Notes under the pieces: model-generated
What the model saw: the letters and a program-made list of their open reading frames with translations, nothing else
What the model was told of the DNA's origin: nothing
Database searches by the model: none
Assembly: GCF_024347635.1 (NCBI RefSeq)
Contig: NZ_AP025510.1
Location: 1,550,001 to 1,614,000 of the forward strand
Source: Vibrio tasmaniensis
GTDB taxonomy: Bacteria; Pseudomonadota; Gammaproteobacteria; Enterobacterales; Vibrionaceae
Direction: 5' to 3'
Length of the DNA: 64,000 nucleotides
In this document: positions 44,798-53,861 of the stretch, piece after piece
Position numbering within the stretch: position 1 is the stretch's first letter
Layout: every line of letters begins with the position of its first letter
Made by a program: the position numbers and the translations under genes

Positions 44798-45127
44798 TCA
44801 TGAATTTGCAGGATTTTTTGAATTTACTGGGATAGCGTGGCCAATACGTAATAGATTCATAATTTCAAGAGGCTGGCCAGTCACATTTTCAAGTCGCATG
44901 TTGCGTTCGCGTTCAGTTAGGCGTTTGAACATGTAAACAATCGCGCCAACACCAGATGAATCTAAAAACTCAACTTGGCTAAAATCAACTTCGATTTCAG
45001 GGTGGCCGTCATTTGAGATTACATCGTCAATGTCAGTCTGTGCGTCGCGACTACCTGCTGCGTCTAGATCACCAAAAATCGAAAGAGTCAGTGTTGTTGT
45101 GTTTAAATCAATTTTACGTAGTTCCAT
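44798..45127 (-). CDS. sypA: STAS-domain anti-sigma-factor-antagonist-like protein SypA
   Basis: The 109 residues from the ATG at 45127 follow AAGGAG. One STAS domain carries FLDSSGVGAIVYMFKRL. The serine at about 57 in DSSG corresponds to the phosphoserine of SpoIIAA-type proteins and to the SypA serine controlled by SypE in V. fischeri. SypA is needed for biofilm in that species. No SypE gene is present here. Upstream open frame to 45253 covers the promoter and is not coding. Confidence 0.88.
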   Translation of the reverse strand: MELRKIDLNTTTLTLSIFGDLDAAGSRDAQTDIDDVISNDGHPEIEVDFSQVEFLDSSGVGAIVYMFKRLTERERNMRLENVTGQPLEIMNLLRIGHAIPVNSKNPANS

Positions 45128-45160
45128 AGCGATATCTCCTTTTGAGTATGTTTGAACAAT

Positions 45161-45261
45161 TGCACTGAATGTGCCAACTTTTATATTGTTATTTTTCAGT
45201 AACTTATACTTACCACTGAATCCCATCTCAAATTGAGAAAAGGTGTTTCTCAATTTGAGAA
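45161..45261 (-). promoter_or_regulatory. Sigma-54 promoter with two SypG boxes upstream of sypA
   Basis: Minus strand TTGGCAC-N5-GTGCA at 45177-45161 is a -24/-12 element with one mismatch. Two near-palindromic boxes lie at 45225-45239 and 45247-45261 (TTCTCAATTTGAGAA type), 22 bp apart centre to centre, so on the same face of the helix. Transcription should start near 45149, about 22 nt before the sypA ATG. The rest of the gap to the ligase start holds nothing else I can recognise. Confidence 0.85.
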
Positions 45262-45438
45262 CTAAAAATGGGTGAACATTTGAGACTCACAAGCCATTAG
45301 TTGTGTGAATGAAAATGAAAGCTAAATAAGGTTGACGTGTAGATCGCATCTTCTCGCAAAGATTGTCTAACTGCGTGTTAGAGCGCTTAGGATTAAAGAA
45401 ATTTGTCGACCACGACAGTTATCAATACGGAGCAGATG

Positions 45439-46281
45439 ATGAGATTAACCAAACTGGCTTTAGCCACTTTATGGGCGTGTTCGCTTTCATCTCATTCATC
45501 CTATTTACCGCCTGACCATCTGGTCCTCGCAAACACATACCAGCAAGGCATTGATGTGTCTGAATACTGGAAGAGTGAAAAACTCGATGGAATTAGAGCG
45601 CTGTGGGACGGACAACACCTTTATACTCGAAATGGGAATCGCATTTACTCACCGAAGTGGTTTACAAAAAACTTACCGAAGGTACACCTTGAAGGGGAGC
45701 TCTGGGCAGGAAGAGGAAAGTTCCACTTAGTCCAATCTACCGTCCTCGACCACACACCTAGTGATGCTGCGTGGCGCCAAATAGACTTGATGCTGTTTGA
45801 TATGCCAGGGGCTACTGGCGATTATCAAAAGCGCTATTACAACATATTGCATTGGGTAAGTGTGATTGGAGAAGCTCATGTCAGCTACATCGAACATGTA
45901 CCGATTCAAAATGAAGAAGCTCTGTTTTATCAATTAGACAATGTCGATGAACGTAATGGCGAAGGTTTGATGCTCAGAAAGATCACCAGTCGTTATCAAG
46001 CAGGACGAAGTAATGACCTGTTAAAACTAAAAAGGCATCACGATGCCGAAGCCACAGTTATTGGCTACAAAGGCGGGACAGGGAAGTATAAAGGGATGAT
46101 GGGTTCGATTTTGGTTCACACAGAAGAAGGGGTTGAGTTTTATATTGGAAGCGGGTTCAGTGATCAAATGAGACTTGCGCCGCCTGAGATCGGCAGCCGT
46201 ATTACCTTTCGCTACAATGGCTTTACTCAAAATGGAAAACCCAAGTTTGCGCGCTTCGTTAGAGAGAAAAGTGAATATTAA
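45439..46281 (+). CDS. ATP-dependent DNA ligase, periplasmic (Vibrio Lig type)
   Basis: The 280 residues from the ATG at 45439 have GGAG 6 nt upstream. A signal peptide (MRLTKLALATLWACSLSSHSS) leads into a minimal ligase: motif I EKLDGIRA with the adenylated Lys, motif III-like IDLMLFDMPG, EGLMLRK (motif IV) and DLLKLKRHHDAEATVIGY (motif V), then a short OB domain. Such secreted small ligases occur in Vibrio, Haemophilus and Neisseria and seal nicks in an ATP-dependent manner. It is divergent from sypA, with about 310 bp between. Confidence 0.88.
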   Translation: MRLTKLALATLWACSLSSHSSYLPPDHLVLANTYQQGIDVSEYWKSEKLDGIRALWDGQHLYTRNGNRIYSPKWFTKNLPKVHLEGELWAGRGKFHLVQSTVLDHTPSDAAWRQIDLMLFDMPGATGDYQKRYYNILHWVSVIGEAHVSYIEHVPIQNEEALFYQLDNVDERNGEGLMLRKITSRYQAGRSNDLLKLKRHHDAEATVIGYKGGTGKYKGMMGSILVHTEEGVEFYIGSGFSDQMRLAPPEIGSRITFRYNGFTQNGKPKFARFVREKSEY

Positions 46282-46346
46282 GACACACTAATTTGCCTGC
46301 TAAAACAAACGTTCGCGCCCTAAATTTTACACCCTTAAACGAAAAG

Positions 46347-46372
46347 GAGCTCTGAAAATCAGAGCTCTTTTT
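46347..46372. terminator. Bidirectional terminator, ligase / norM
   Basis: GAGCTCTGA-AAA-TCAGAGCTC followed by a T-run sits between convergent genes. Confidence 0.9.
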
Positions 46373-46411
46373 GTATGTAATAACGGAGATAGCAGTTTAG
46401 CGAGTACGAAT

Positions 46412-47782
46412 CTAACGAGAGCTAAATTCTAACTGCACATCGTCATCTTGTTTGTGCATCCAGTGCAGACGCATACCTAGCATAATAGCTGCTGACGTCA
46501 GACCGACAATGAACCCAACCCAGAAACCGTGCGCGCCCATAGGCTCAACAATCCAATCTTTCATTCCTAAAATGTAGCCAATAGGCAGACCAAGCAACCA
46601 GTAAGCAACGAAAGTAATGTTGAAGATCGAACGCATGTCTTTGTATCCACGCAAAGCCCCTGCAGCGATAACTTGGATTGCGTCAGTACATTGATAAACT
46701 GCAGCGAACAAGAGTAATTGCATTGCAACAGTAATTACCGCCGTATTCTCTGTGTACAGTAACGAAACTTGCTCTCTGAATAGTACCGTTAATGTAGCTG
46801 TCATTAAGGCTGTGACTAAACCAACAATGATTCCCACGTGTGTCGCTATTTTCGCTCCTTCAGTGTTGTTTTCACCCAACTTATGGCCAACACGAATACT
46901 CACGGCGGCACCGATACTCATTGGTATCATAAATATCAGTGACGAGAAGTTAATTGCAACCTGGTGTGCGGCGACAACCAAAGACCCAAGAGGGGCAACC
47001 AACAGAGAAACAACAGCGAATAGCGTCACCTCAAAGAAGATAGCAGCGGCAACTGGAAAGCCTAGTTTAAACAAACGAATTTGTGCTTTGAGCTGAGGCT
47101 TGTGGAACGTACCGAAGATGTTGATTTTAGCCAAACGCTTTGATGTTAAAACGTAAGCAAACAGCAATCCGAACATCACCCAATATACAATAGCCGTTGC
47201 AACGCCACAGCCAACACCACCAAGAGCAGGGGCTCCAAGTTTTCCGTATACGAACATCCAGTTTAGCGGAATGTTTAATAGTAAGCCGATAAAACCGATC
47301 ACCATGGCAGGCTTAGTTAAAGACATGCCATCAGTAAAACTTCTCAATGTTTGGAACAGCAAAAACGCAGGCACAGCAAACATCACCGCGTTCATATAGC
47401 CAATGGTCTTTTCCGCCATAAGTTGCTCAATGTCCATCCATTCCAATATCAGTTGTGTCTGAAAAAGTACGCCAATGATTGGAAGGGAGATGACGAGCGC
47501 TAAAAACGCACCTTGTTGAATCTCAAATGGAATTTTTACTTGTCTACCAGAACCATGAAGTTGTGCAACGACAGGAACCAACGCCATCAACAGACCCACA
47601 CCAAATAAAATTGATGGTAGCCAGATACTTGCTGCAATCGAAACCGCCGCCATATCGATAGCACTTACACCACCGGCCATTACGGTATCAACAAAACCCA
47701 TTCCAGTTTGTGCAACAGATGCGATCAATACTGGGGTCGCAAGTTTGATTAGATTCGAGGATTCTTCTTTGTAACGATGCAC
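46412..47782 (-). CDS. norM: MATE multidrug/Na+ antiporter NorM
   Basis: The 456 residues start at a GTG (47782) with GGAG 6 nt upstream; MHRYKEESSNLIKLATPV matches known Vibrio NorM starts. It has twelve membrane helices, and GFVDTVMAGGVSAIDMAAVSIAASIWLP contains the TM1 Asp of the cation site. It exports cationic drugs such as fluoroquinolones in exchange for Na+. The longer frame to 47896 is not supported. Divergent from ribE, with a MITE in the shared upstream region. Confidence 0.93.
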   Translation of the reverse strand: MHRYKEESSNLIKLATPVLIASVAQTGMGFVDTVMAGGVSAIDMAAVSIAASIWLPSILFGVGLLMALVPVVAQLHGSGRQVKIPFEIQQGAFLALVISLPIIGVLFQTQLILEWMDIEQLMAEKTIGYMNAVMFAVPAFLLFQTLRSFTDGMSLTKPAMVIGFIGLLLNIPLNWMFVYGKLGAPALGGVGCGVATAIVYWVMFGLLFAYVLTSKRLAKINIFGTFHKPQLKAQIRLFKLGFPVAAAIFFEVTLFAVVSLLVAPLGSLVVAAHQVAINFSSLIFMIPMSIGAAVSIRVGHKLGENNTEGAKIATHVGIIVGLVTALMTATLTVLFREQVSLLYTENTAVITVAMQLLLFAAVYQCTDAIQVIAAGALRGYKDMRSIFNITFVAYWLLGLPIGYILGMKDWIVEPMGAHGFWVGFIVGLTSAAIMLGMRLHWMHKQDDDVQLEFSSR

Positions 47783-47923
47783 AAACAACTCCAAATAAGA
47801 GGGAAAATTAGAATAATAGTGTAGGAAAGGACATTCTGAAGGAATCAGAGACAATGATCTTAAGCTTCCACTGGACGAATCATAAAGAAATGTCACAATA
47901 ACTGCTATGAAAAACTGTTATTA

Positions 47924-48186
47924 GGGCGTGTTGATCTTTCGAGCTGATTTTTGCAGCGAGTTGCTGGGTATTTTTACAAGGCAGAGGCTTTGATGTGTAG
48001 CTAGCCTACATGAGAAGCCGATAACGTAGTAAAAATGACCAGCAAACGCTGCCCGAAGGGTTCGGCTAAAAACGTTTTACTCTTTGTTGAGGGAGATTTG
48101 CTTAGGATGCTAGGCTACTTCCCCCTCGCCGCGATTAAAACGCTTTTATCTCGAACAAAATTTAACCGCGAAAGGTCAACACGCCC
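47924..48186. mobile_element. MITE-like element between norM and ribE
   Basis: It is 263 bp long. The terminal inverted repeats GGGCGTGTTGATCTTTCG (left) and GGGCGTGTTGACCTTTCG (right, reverse complement) differ at one base. TA flanks both ends and may be the target duplication. An inner inverted repeat (GCTGGGTATTTTTAC / GTAAAAATGACCAGC) and further small hairpins are present. It has no transposase. It contains a frame open into ribE, but no sign of real coding. Confidence 0.85.
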
Positions 48187-48208
48187 TAGAATGCTAAATA
48201 GGAATCTT

Positions 48209-48820
48209 ATGTTTACAGGTATCGTTCAAGGCATGGCAACACTGGTTGCTATAAACAAAAAAGAGTTGTTTCAGACTCATACCATTGAGCTAAGAGACGA
48301 AATGGTTGAGGGATTAGCGATTGGTGCCTCAGTAGCTCATAACGGTTGTTGCTTAACGGTAACGGAAATTTCAGGAAACCACATTGCTTTTGATTTGATG
48401 CAAGCCACATTGCGATTAACGAACTTAGGCCAACTGAATGTTGGTGATAAAGTGAATGTTGAGCGAGCAGCAAAATTTGGTGATGAAATTGGCGGGCATA
48501 GTATGTCTGGCCACATTACGTTGATGGCGAACTTAGTGGATGTGATCAAGACTGAAAACAACCGCACGCTTTGGTTTGAGTTGCCACAAGAATCAATGAA
48601 GTATGTATTGAGCAAGGGTTATATTGGCGTTGATGGTTGTTCATTGACGATAGGTGAAGTGGAAGAGAACCGTTTCTCTGTACACTTGATTCCTGAAACA
48701 CTAAATCGTACTTTGTTTGGCAGCCGCGAAGTAGGGGAACAAGTAAATATTGAGTTTGATCCTCAAACACAAGCGATTGTTGATACTGTTGAGCGCGTGC
48801 TAGCGAACCAGAAGTCGTAG
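48209..48820 (+). CDS. ribE: Riboflavin synthase alpha chain
   Basis: The 203 residues from the ATG at 48209 begin [13 protein letters not shown]. Two lumazine-binding repeats are visible (first [13 protein letters not shown], second [17 protein letters not shown]). It joins two lumazine molecules to make riboflavin. The position beside norM is the same as E. coli ribC next to mdtK. No FMN riboswitch is visible; the upstream DNA is the MITE. Confidence 0.93.
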   Translation: MFTGIVQGMATLVAINKKELFQTHTIELRDEMVEGLAIGASVAHNGCCLTVTEISGNHIAFDLMQATLRLTNLGQLNVGDKVNVERAAKFGDEIGGHSMSGHITLMANLVDVIKTENNRTLWFELPQESMKYVLSKGYIGVDGCSLTIGEVEENRFSVHLIPETLNRTLFGSREVGEQVNIEFDPQTQAIVDTVERVLANQKS

Positions 48821-48880
48821 TATCGGTTCATCAATAGCACTTGCCCTAAAAGCGTTGACTAAGTAAAAGTCGAAGATATT

Positions 48881-48908
48881 AAAAAGAGCACATCAGGTGC
48901 TCTTTTTT
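48881..48908 (+). terminator. Terminator after ribE
   Basis: AAAAAGAGCAC-ATCAG-GTGCTCTTTTTT. It may also serve the convergent CPXCG gene. Confidence 0.88.
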
Positions 48909-48966
48909 GCGTTTTGGCTTGGTCTATGAATAGCTTTCATTTTATATCAACAAGCAAAGGCAAGGC

Positions 48967-49170
48967 TCAGAAAACTTGTTCATCATCTGCATCAATCGAG
49001 AGATGGATTCTGTCTCTCAATTCATCAACCTGCATGTCCAGATGAATTGCATTGCAACATGCAGGGCAATCGTCGTAAAAATCTTGGCTCCCATTAGATG
49101 CATCCAGCGTTATGCTAATTGCATGACCACAATGGGGGCAAGAAACATGTTTCTCTGTGTATTTATGCAT
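48967..49170 (-). CDS. CPXCG-motif cysteine-rich small protein
   Basis: The 67 residues contain CPHCGHAISITLDASNGSQ and DDCPACCNAI, two CPxC knuckles that probably bind one zinc, and an acidic tail. It matches the Cys-rich CPXCG family of unknown function. Complete; convergent with ribE. Confidence 0.88.
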   Translation of the reverse strand: MHKYTEKHVSCPHCGHAISITLDASNGSQDFYDDCPACCNAIHLDMQVDELRDRIHLSIDADDEQVF

Positions 49171-49177
49171 GGCGAAT

Positions 49178-49282
49178 TATCCTCACTGTAACTTGCACTA
49201 ATCGTAGTAGCTTGTATAGATCGTAATGAATAGTGATATGGAACGTTGCACTTATATCGATCGCAGTAACTAGCTGTGATTG
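49178..49282. repeat. Possible degenerate ~22-nt repeat after the fructosamine-kinase stop
   Basis: Repeated ATCGTAGTAG / ATCGTAATGA / ATCGCAGTAA and GTAACTTGC / GTTGCAC elements fill the gap between this gene's stop (49286) and the next gene. The period is less exact than at the other loci. Confidence 0.35.
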
Positions 49283-49285
49283 GTA

Positions 49286-50152
49286 TTAAACGGCCTGTAT
49301 CTTCTGAATACACGCCTCAGTTTGTGCTAAATACTCGCCGCCAAATTGATTGCAGTGGTTGAGAAGATGATACAAATTATAAATGTCTTTCCGATCAGTA
49401 TAGCCAACGTCGAGGGCACTGACGCTCTGGTAACCTTCATAAAACTCTTTAGAAAACCCTTCAAACAGTTCAGTTAACGCTAAATCACATTCATGATCGC
49501 CCCAATAACAAGCGGGGTCGTAACAGATGGGTCCAAAGGCTGAGTTAGCAACGTTACCGTTCCAAAGGTCGCCATGAAGCAAAGAAGGGCGAGGGTTGTG
49601 GCCTGCAAGACGCATATTCACTACATCAACAATGTCATCGATATCACCGAATTCGATGCCTTTTTCTTTTAACAATTGCAGTTGAAAGCCAATGCGTTGC
49701 TCAGAGAAAAAGCGCCCCCATTTCTTATGCCAAGGGTTAGGTTGAAGGGTGCTACCAATATAATTGTCTTGGTCACAACCAAACTCTTTCTGTTCGCCCC
49801 ATTGATGCAATTGGGCAAGTTGAACGCCAAAGTCATAGCTATTATTGCTTGTTTCAAGCGGCTTGGTTGGCAAGTAATTGAGAATAATGAATGAGCACTC
49901 TTTGGTTTTGCCAATCAGTACCAACTCAGGCACATAAACGGTAGAAGTTTCTCTTAACAAGCGTAAGTTCTCAGCTTCAATTTCAAACTTAGGTAAAAAT
50001 TCTCGCTGGTTCACTTTTACAAAGTAGCGTTCATTACCATCGCTGATCATATAGCAATCGTTAATGTCACCACCAGAAACCTTGGTTCGTTCAGTAATCT
50101 GAAAGTTAAATAGAAGAGTATCTGAAAGTTGTTGAGAAATGGCCTGCCACAT
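49286..50152 (-). CDS. Fructosamine kinase family protein (YniA-like)
   Basis: The 288 residues show an aminoglycoside-phosphotransferase-like fold: GGDINDCYMI, the Lys of FVKVNQ, the Brenner-type motif SLLHGDLWNGNV (catalytic Asp), and CYDPACYWGDHECDLALTELF with the Mg-binding Asp. It likely phosphorylates glycated amines or a metabolite. Complete, single gene. Confidence 0.9.
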   Translation of the reverse strand: MWQAISQQLSDTLLFNFQITERTKVSGGDINDCYMISDGNERYFVKVNQREFLPKFEIEAENLRLLRETSTVYVPELVLIGKTKECSFIILNYLPTKPLETSNNSYDFGVQLAQLHQWGEQKEFGCDQDNYIGSTLQPNPWHKKWGRFFSEQRIGFQLQLLKEKGIEFGDIDDIVDVVNMRLAGHNPRPSLLHGDLWNGNVANSAFGPICYDPACYWGDHECDLALTELFEGFSKEFYEGYQSVSALDVGYTDRKDIYNLYHLLNHCNQFGGEYLAQTEACIQKIQAV

Positions 50153-50623
50153 AGGAAATCCTCAAAGACTGAAAGTTAAAAAAATTGAAGGTTATGAATA
50201 CTGTTTGTTTACTAGCAATAGTTTAGGATAAATCTGAGCAATTTATAGACGCACTCGTCAATGTTCTTATCTCTTCTTCACTGTATGTAGAATCAATTGG
50301 CTGATTTGTGAACTCGAACTGATTCAAGCCCTTTGAAATACAAACAGAAATCAAGAACAACGTAGTGGAATAATTTGGAACTAATCTCACGGCGCGATAA
50401 CTTTTATACAAAAGAATTGAAGAAATAGGTTGGGATAATCTTCAGCTATATTTGACGAGCGTTCAGTGTAGTTACGGCGTTTTGATTGTTATTTAAGCTC
50501 ATAATGCTAACTCGGATCAATTTAATACAGTTTTTAGTAATAAAGAGATGACAAACAGATCCATATACATAGTATTAGGCAGGTACATATTAATCTGCTC
50601 TAGAGCTTAAACGGAGATTTATT
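50153..50623. other. 471-bp intergenic region
   Basis: Only a 62-codon minus-strand frame (50223-50411) is present, with no ribosome site or family. The right part should hold the promoter of the DUF3802 gene. Nothing else seen. Confidence 0.45.
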
Positions 50624-50968
50624 GTGGTTGTAGAAACCGATGGCTATTTAGCTTTGATCGAACACTTATCATTTAACTTGGATGTCTTTACTAATACTAA
50701 TGGCGATACAGGCAATGAAAGTGTAGAAGACATCATCACTGACATGATATCCACGAACATCATGGCTATTTTCGAGCAAAACCCAGAGTTACATTCGAGC
50801 GTTAGATTTCAACTTTTGAAAGAAGCGGATTCAGTGGTAGCTGATTTAGGTGAAGTTTTAGCTGGTGTCTGGGCAAAGAAAGCGACTAACGAACAAATAG
50901 TATTCCTAGATGAATACATCGCATTAGTGAAAAATCTGTTTGATACTGCTGTCGCTAAATACGACTAA
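50624..50968 (+). CDS. DUF3802 family protein
   Basis: The 114 residues from a GTG with GGAG 7 nt upstream start MVVETDGYLALIEHLSFNLDVF. It is an all-helical acidic cytosolic protein restricted to Vibrio and relatives; function unknown. Complete. Confidence 0.85.
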   Translation: MVVETDGYLALIEHLSFNLDVFTNTNGDTGNESVEDIITDMISTNIMAIFEQNPELHSSVRFQLLKEADSVVADLGEVLAGVWAKKATNEQIVFLDEYIALVKNLFDTAVAKYD

Positions 50969-51001
50969 CTATTTATTTGTACATTTACCGTAGTAAACAG
51001 T

Positions 51002-51031
51002 GATAGGCGTTTAAATCGCTATAAACGCCTA
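51002..51031. terminator. Hairpin between DUF3802 and NlpC/P60 genes
   Basis: TAGGCGTTTA pairs with TAAACGCCTA. It overlaps the end of the convergent lipoprotein gene. There is only a weak T/A tail, so termination is likely but not certain. Confidence 0.5.
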
Positions 51032-51504
51032 AAGTGCCAAAATTTAGAAGCCCAATAAGGGTTATCCAATCTCGATATAATGACACCTTTCGATGTCGAA
51101 GCATGTAGGAATTGATTGTTTCCTAAATATACACCCACGTGTCGTACCGTCATCGATGTTTTGAAAAACACCAAGTCACCACTTATTGCCTGTCCATACG
51201 CTATTTCCTTTCCCTTTTTAACTTGATCTTTTGTGGTTCTCGGCAAGGCTTGCTGGGTTGCAGTTTGCACTGCGATTTGAACGAAAGCAGAGCAATCTAC
51301 GCCTCTAAATGATGTCCCACCGAAATGATATGGCACACCTTTCCACTGTTCATACACACTCATATACGCATTAGTCGTTGATTGCTCTAACTTTGACAGA
51401 GGCTTGTGTGCGGTTTGACTAAGCTGAGAAGGGGATGGCGTCGAGCTACAAGCAGCCAATGTTGCTAAAGTTATTGTAACTACAGCCATTTTTCTGAATT
51501 TCAT
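51019..51504 (-). CDS. NlpC/P60 peptidoglycan endopeptidase lipoprotein
   Basis: The 161 residues have a lipoprotein signal (LATLAACSSTPSP). The NlpC/P60 domain shows the catalytic Cys in GVDCSAFVQIA, the His in RHVGVYLG and the third polar residue in FLHASTSKG. It is a MepS/Spr-like enzyme cutting D-glutamyl-diaminopimelate or crosslinks in the periplasm. Start ATG at 51504; six extra upstream codons are unlikely. Confidence 0.9.
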   Translation of the reverse strand: MKFRKMAVVTITLATLAACSSTPSPSQLSQTAHKPLSKLEQSTTNAYMSVYEQWKGVPYHFGGTSFRGVDCSAFVQIAVQTATQQALPRTTKDQVKKGKEIAYGQAISGDLVFFKTSMTVRHVGVYLGNNQFLHASTSKGVIISRLDNPYWASKFWHFRRL

Positions 51505-51608
51505 ATGTAACTCTTCTGACAAAAAACTGAAATATAAACGTCATCAAGGACTTCTAGTATACGAACTAACTTAAGGATATCTTTTTTCGTAGTCAAACTG
51601 GATTTCAC

Positions 51609-53654
51609 ATGCCCGACACAAATTTATCAATAAAACCTTCACGTTATACATTCTCGCTCATTCAAACCGTCACCGCTGTATTTATTTCCATTCTTTTACT
51701 CGTCATCTTTTTATCTTTGGTCAGTATCCGAGGCGTCGATCGGGTCGGGGGCCATTTTGAAGCACTTTCAGAACAAGCATTACCTCTCGCATTACACAAC
51801 GCCGAATTAACACAAAGCGTATTGGAGCAGGTAAAACTTCTTACTTATAGCACCCAATCAACCGACCTCAATACGCTTAACACAACAGGCAACTCGATCG
51901 ACGTGTTAGTTGCCGAAAGTAACCAAACACTAGAAGAACTCCTCTTCATATCCCAATCTTTTCCTGACGCGATTTCCGTTGAACAAAAACAAAACTTAAC
52001 CGAGAACATGGCGACCTTACAATTGATGACCAGCCAAGTGTTGTCGTCTCAAATTGAAATTCAGAATAAGCAAAACCTCATCGATGCCCAAGTCACTGAG
52101 TTTCGCTATGGTGTGAGTTCCATCGGGCCTGAAATGAACCGTATCAGTTCTTTCCTTGTTCAGAACAACCCAGAGGCTTCCGATGCGGCTAACCGATTCA
52201 CAGCGAGTGCTTCTGCAATGGCGAACACCTTCCTAATGTTGATGATGCAATCAGACTTAGAAAAAGCGCAAGATGAATACAGAGAGCTTCGAAATCGAAT
52301 TGCAGGCATTAACCTCGCGTATGATGACTTCTCTGAATGGCATCCAGACATCGTAGAGTTCGCAAGCTTAACAGCGCCTTATGAGATGGTTAAATCTGGC
52401 TTTGCAGACAACGGCGTATTAAGACAAATCCTGCAAAAGCTAGAATTTGTTGAGCAACAAGAAGCCGACTTGGCAAAAGTCATTCATCTGGCCAACACCG
52501 TGATAGGGATCTTAAATCAACTATCGAACACCGCTTCCATTTTAATTGATGAAAGCGAGTTTGTGGTCAATCAGACAATTGCGACGATAGACAAAGTACT
52601 ATTTATTAGTGGATTAGTGATAACGGCCATCATTTCTATTTCATGGTTGGTGTTACGTCGCTGGGTGAACAAAGGACTCAGAAACATTACTCAACAAATG
52701 AGCTTACTCGCGGAACACGATTTTTCAAAACAGAGTCAATTAGTTGGCCCATTGGAATTGCAAGTTATCGCGTCAAAACTTAATTCTGTTGTCGACTCAA
52801 CCGCTGATTCGGTGCGTTTGGTAACTCGAAACTGTGAAACGCTTTATCAAACAGCGGAAGTCAGTCACGATGCCGCAGAGCAAACTAACTCAAGCTTACA
52901 CGAGCAAAATGAATCACTTCAAAACATGATTACCACCATTACAGAGCTTGAAGCATCTATTGGTGAAATTGCACGTATTTCTAACGCCTCAAATGATGAC
53001 GCCCAGCTTGCTGAAAATGAGTCAGTGACAGGGAGTCAAGTTGTTGGACTTAACCAGCAGCGACTGCATGCATTAGAACACTCTCTAAGCATGAATGAAG
53101 AATCGATGGCCGACTTAGACGGACGTGTTAAACAGATTCGCGAAATGGTCGATATGATCAGCGGCATTGCTGACAACACTAACTTACTCGCATTGAACGC
53201 AGCAATAGAAGCAGCTCGAGCAGGAGATCAAGGCCGTGGTTTTGCAGTGGTTGCCGATGAAGTCAGAAAACTAGCCAGTGATACTTCTCAGCAAACCACT
53301 AATATTCGAAATATGATGAATGAATTGGTGGCAGCCGCTGATCGCTCACGGACGTCTGTAACAGAGTCGCGAAATGAAATGGCGAATGCACTGGAAACCA
53401 GTGGAGATGTGAAACAAGCGTTTGAAAAAATCGAGGTGGCGGTTAGCCAGATTAAAGGACGTGTTGAACAAATCATGGTGGCGACTGAGCAACAGGCACG
53501 TGCAACGGTCGATGTGACACATTCGATCACTCGTGTTTCTGAACAAGGCGAGAATACAAAGCTGCAACTTGAATCTATGATCGAGAGTTCAGAGCAAGTC
53601 GGAGAGATAGCAGGACACCAACAAGCTATGCTTCATAAGTACGTGTTGAAATAA
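51609..53654 (+). CDS. Methyl-accepting chemotaxis protein
   Basis: The 681 residues have TM1 at about 15-38 and a helical periplasmic sensor of about 280 residues (no PAS or Cache motif seen). TM2 lies near 330-348, followed by HAMP and the signalling domain with its hairpin tip [33 protein letters not shown] follows. It relays an unknown periplasmic signal to CheA/CheW. Single gene, followed by a terminator. Confidence 0.93.
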   Translation: MPDTNLSIKPSRYTFSLIQTVTAVFISILLLVIFLSLVSIRGVDRVGGHFEALSEQALPLALHNAELTQSVLEQVKLLTYSTQSTDLNTLNTTGNSIDVLVAESNQTLEELLFISQSFPDAISVEQKQNLTENMATLQLMTSQVLSSQIEIQNKQNLIDAQVTEFRYGVSSIGPEMNRISSFLVQNNPEASDAANRFTASASAMANTFLMLMMQSDLEKAQDEYRELRNRIAGINLAYDDFSEWHPDIVEFASLTAPYEMVKSGFADNGVLRQILQKLEFVEQQEADLAKVIHLANTVIGILNQLSNTASILIDESEFVVNQTIATIDKVLFISGLVITAIISISWLVLRRWVNKGLRNITQQMSLLAEHDFSKQSQLVGPLELQVIASKLNSVVDSTADSVRLVTRNCETLYQTAEVSHDAAEQTNSSLHEQNESLQNMITTITELEASIGEIARISNASNDDAQLAENESVTGSQVVGLNQQRLHALEHSLSMNEESMADLDGRVKQIREMVDMISGIADNTNLLALNAAIEAARAGDQGRGFAVVADEVRKLASDTSQQTTNIRNMMNELVAAADRSRTSVTESRNEMANALETSGDVKQAFEKIEVAVSQIKGRVEQIMVATEQQARATVDVTHSITRVSEQGENTKLQLESMIESSEQVGEIAGHQQAMLHKYVLK

Positions 53655-53727
53655 ACGAGCGTACTGAGTTAAGCCTGACAGCATAATAGTTGAAGCACTA
53701 ACAACGCTTAAATTCCTATTGATACAG

Positions 53728-53766
53728 AAACGGCCTTAGTTTTTCACAAGAATCTAAGGGCGTTTT
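53728..53766 (+). terminator. Terminator after the chemotaxis receptor
   Basis: AACGGCCTTAG pairs with CTAAGGGCGTT followed by TTT. Confidence 0.75.
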
Positions 53767-53811
53767 GCTTTGGTATTAAGCTTGGTTTGTTATGGAGACG
53801 CTTTTGTTATT

Positions 53812-53861
53812 AAGATCGATTGACTCTCAATATAAACTGAGAGTCAACTGAATTCGATCTT
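53812..53861. terminator. Hairpin at the end of the hydroxylase gene
   Basis: GACTCTC-AATATAAACT-GAGAGTC lies inside a longer imperfect dyad AAGATCGA...TTCGATCTT. It overlaps the stop codon of the minus-strand gene. Confidence 0.5.

Noticed and set aside
47924..48208. FMN riboswitch upstream of ribE
   Set aside because: The region was examined for RFN-element motifs; it is instead a terminal-inverted-repeat element with no riboswitch core.
48035..48208. N-terminal extension of ribE (58 extra codons)
   Set aside because: The codons come from the MITE; the standard riboflavin synthase start MFTGIVQG is at 48209.
50223..50411. Minus-strand 62-codon frame
   Set aside because: No ribosome site, composition unlike coding neighbours and no recognisable pattern.
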